Shown: piece after piece, positions 63,847-64,000 of the stretch
Position numbering within the stretch: position 1 is the first letter of the stretch
Layout: the number at the start of each line of letters is the position of its first letter
Origin: Atherix ibis
Lineage: Eukaryota; Arthropoda; Insecta; Diptera; Athericidae
NCBI GenBank assembly: GCA_958298945.1
Contig: OY282607.1
Coordinates: 31,070,500 to 31,134,499, forward strand
Length of the DNA: 64,000 nucleotides
Reading direction: 5' to 3'
Translations under genes and position numbers: made by a program
The notes under the pieces: model-generated
The model's input: only the letters and a program-made list of their open reading frames with translations
What the model was told of the DNA's origin: nothing
Database searches by the model: none

Positions 63847-64000
63847 TTGGATTGACCTGTGTTTCCATTACCTAAAAACGTTGCAAAATGCTTATATTAG
63901 AATTATATCCAATCCAATATATAAATATGTATAGACACATTGGTATTAATTATATATATATACCATATATTAAGTATTGAATTATTTAAATAAATAGATT
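63847..64000. other. AT-rich right flank of the array
   Basis: Satellite similarity ends at AGGCCATTT and is followed by unique sequence beginning TTGGATTGACCTGTG. A short (TA)n run lies at 63951-63962. No gene or transposon end is seen. Confidence 0.7.

Overview
The window is AT-rich eukaryotic DNA, most likely from an arthropod and probably an insect. It holds spliced exons with GTAAGT/TAG intron borders, a TIGD1-like Tigger (pogo) transposon, Helitron remnants and a very large satellite array. The species cannot be fixed from sequence alone. There are no bacterial features.

Layout. (1) 1-619: the last two visible coding exons of a SUN-domain (LINC complex, inner nuclear membrane) gene on the + strand, encoding the C-terminal 108 residues. 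(2) 1230-4270: a decayed Helitron helicase on the - strand, split by a 2.2 kb Tigger element inserted at a TA. Removing the Tigger and one TA copy restores the helicase reading frame across the junction. The Tigger transposase is itself broken by a 7-bp tandem duplication and a nonsense codon. (3) 4375-4497: a tRNA-derived SINE-like fragment. (4) 5462-5690: one end of a mariner-like element. (5) 5690-7371: AT-rich DNA with no recognisable gene. (6) 7372-63846: one head-to-tail satellite array of about 175 monomers, mostly 320 bp, with a recurring 315-bp form that lacks TTCAG. (7) 63847-64000: AT-rich unique flank.

The satellite fills almost 90% of the window and contains no sizeable ORF. Its first monomer is split by a 551-bp Helitron (TC...hairpin-CTAG), and the empty site can be reconstructed exactly. 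The array interior is nearly homogeneous. It is built of short, local higher-order repeats (640, 955 and 1280 bp) made from a few monomer types. Both outer edges share older alleles and carry truncated or duplicated monomers. This is the pattern expected from unequal exchange and conversion acting mainly on the interior.

No gene cooperation can be inferred. The only host gene seen is the SUN-domain gene; everything else is mobile or satellite DNA. The best candidates for something undescribed are the satellite with its layered periodicities and the Helitron at its left border.
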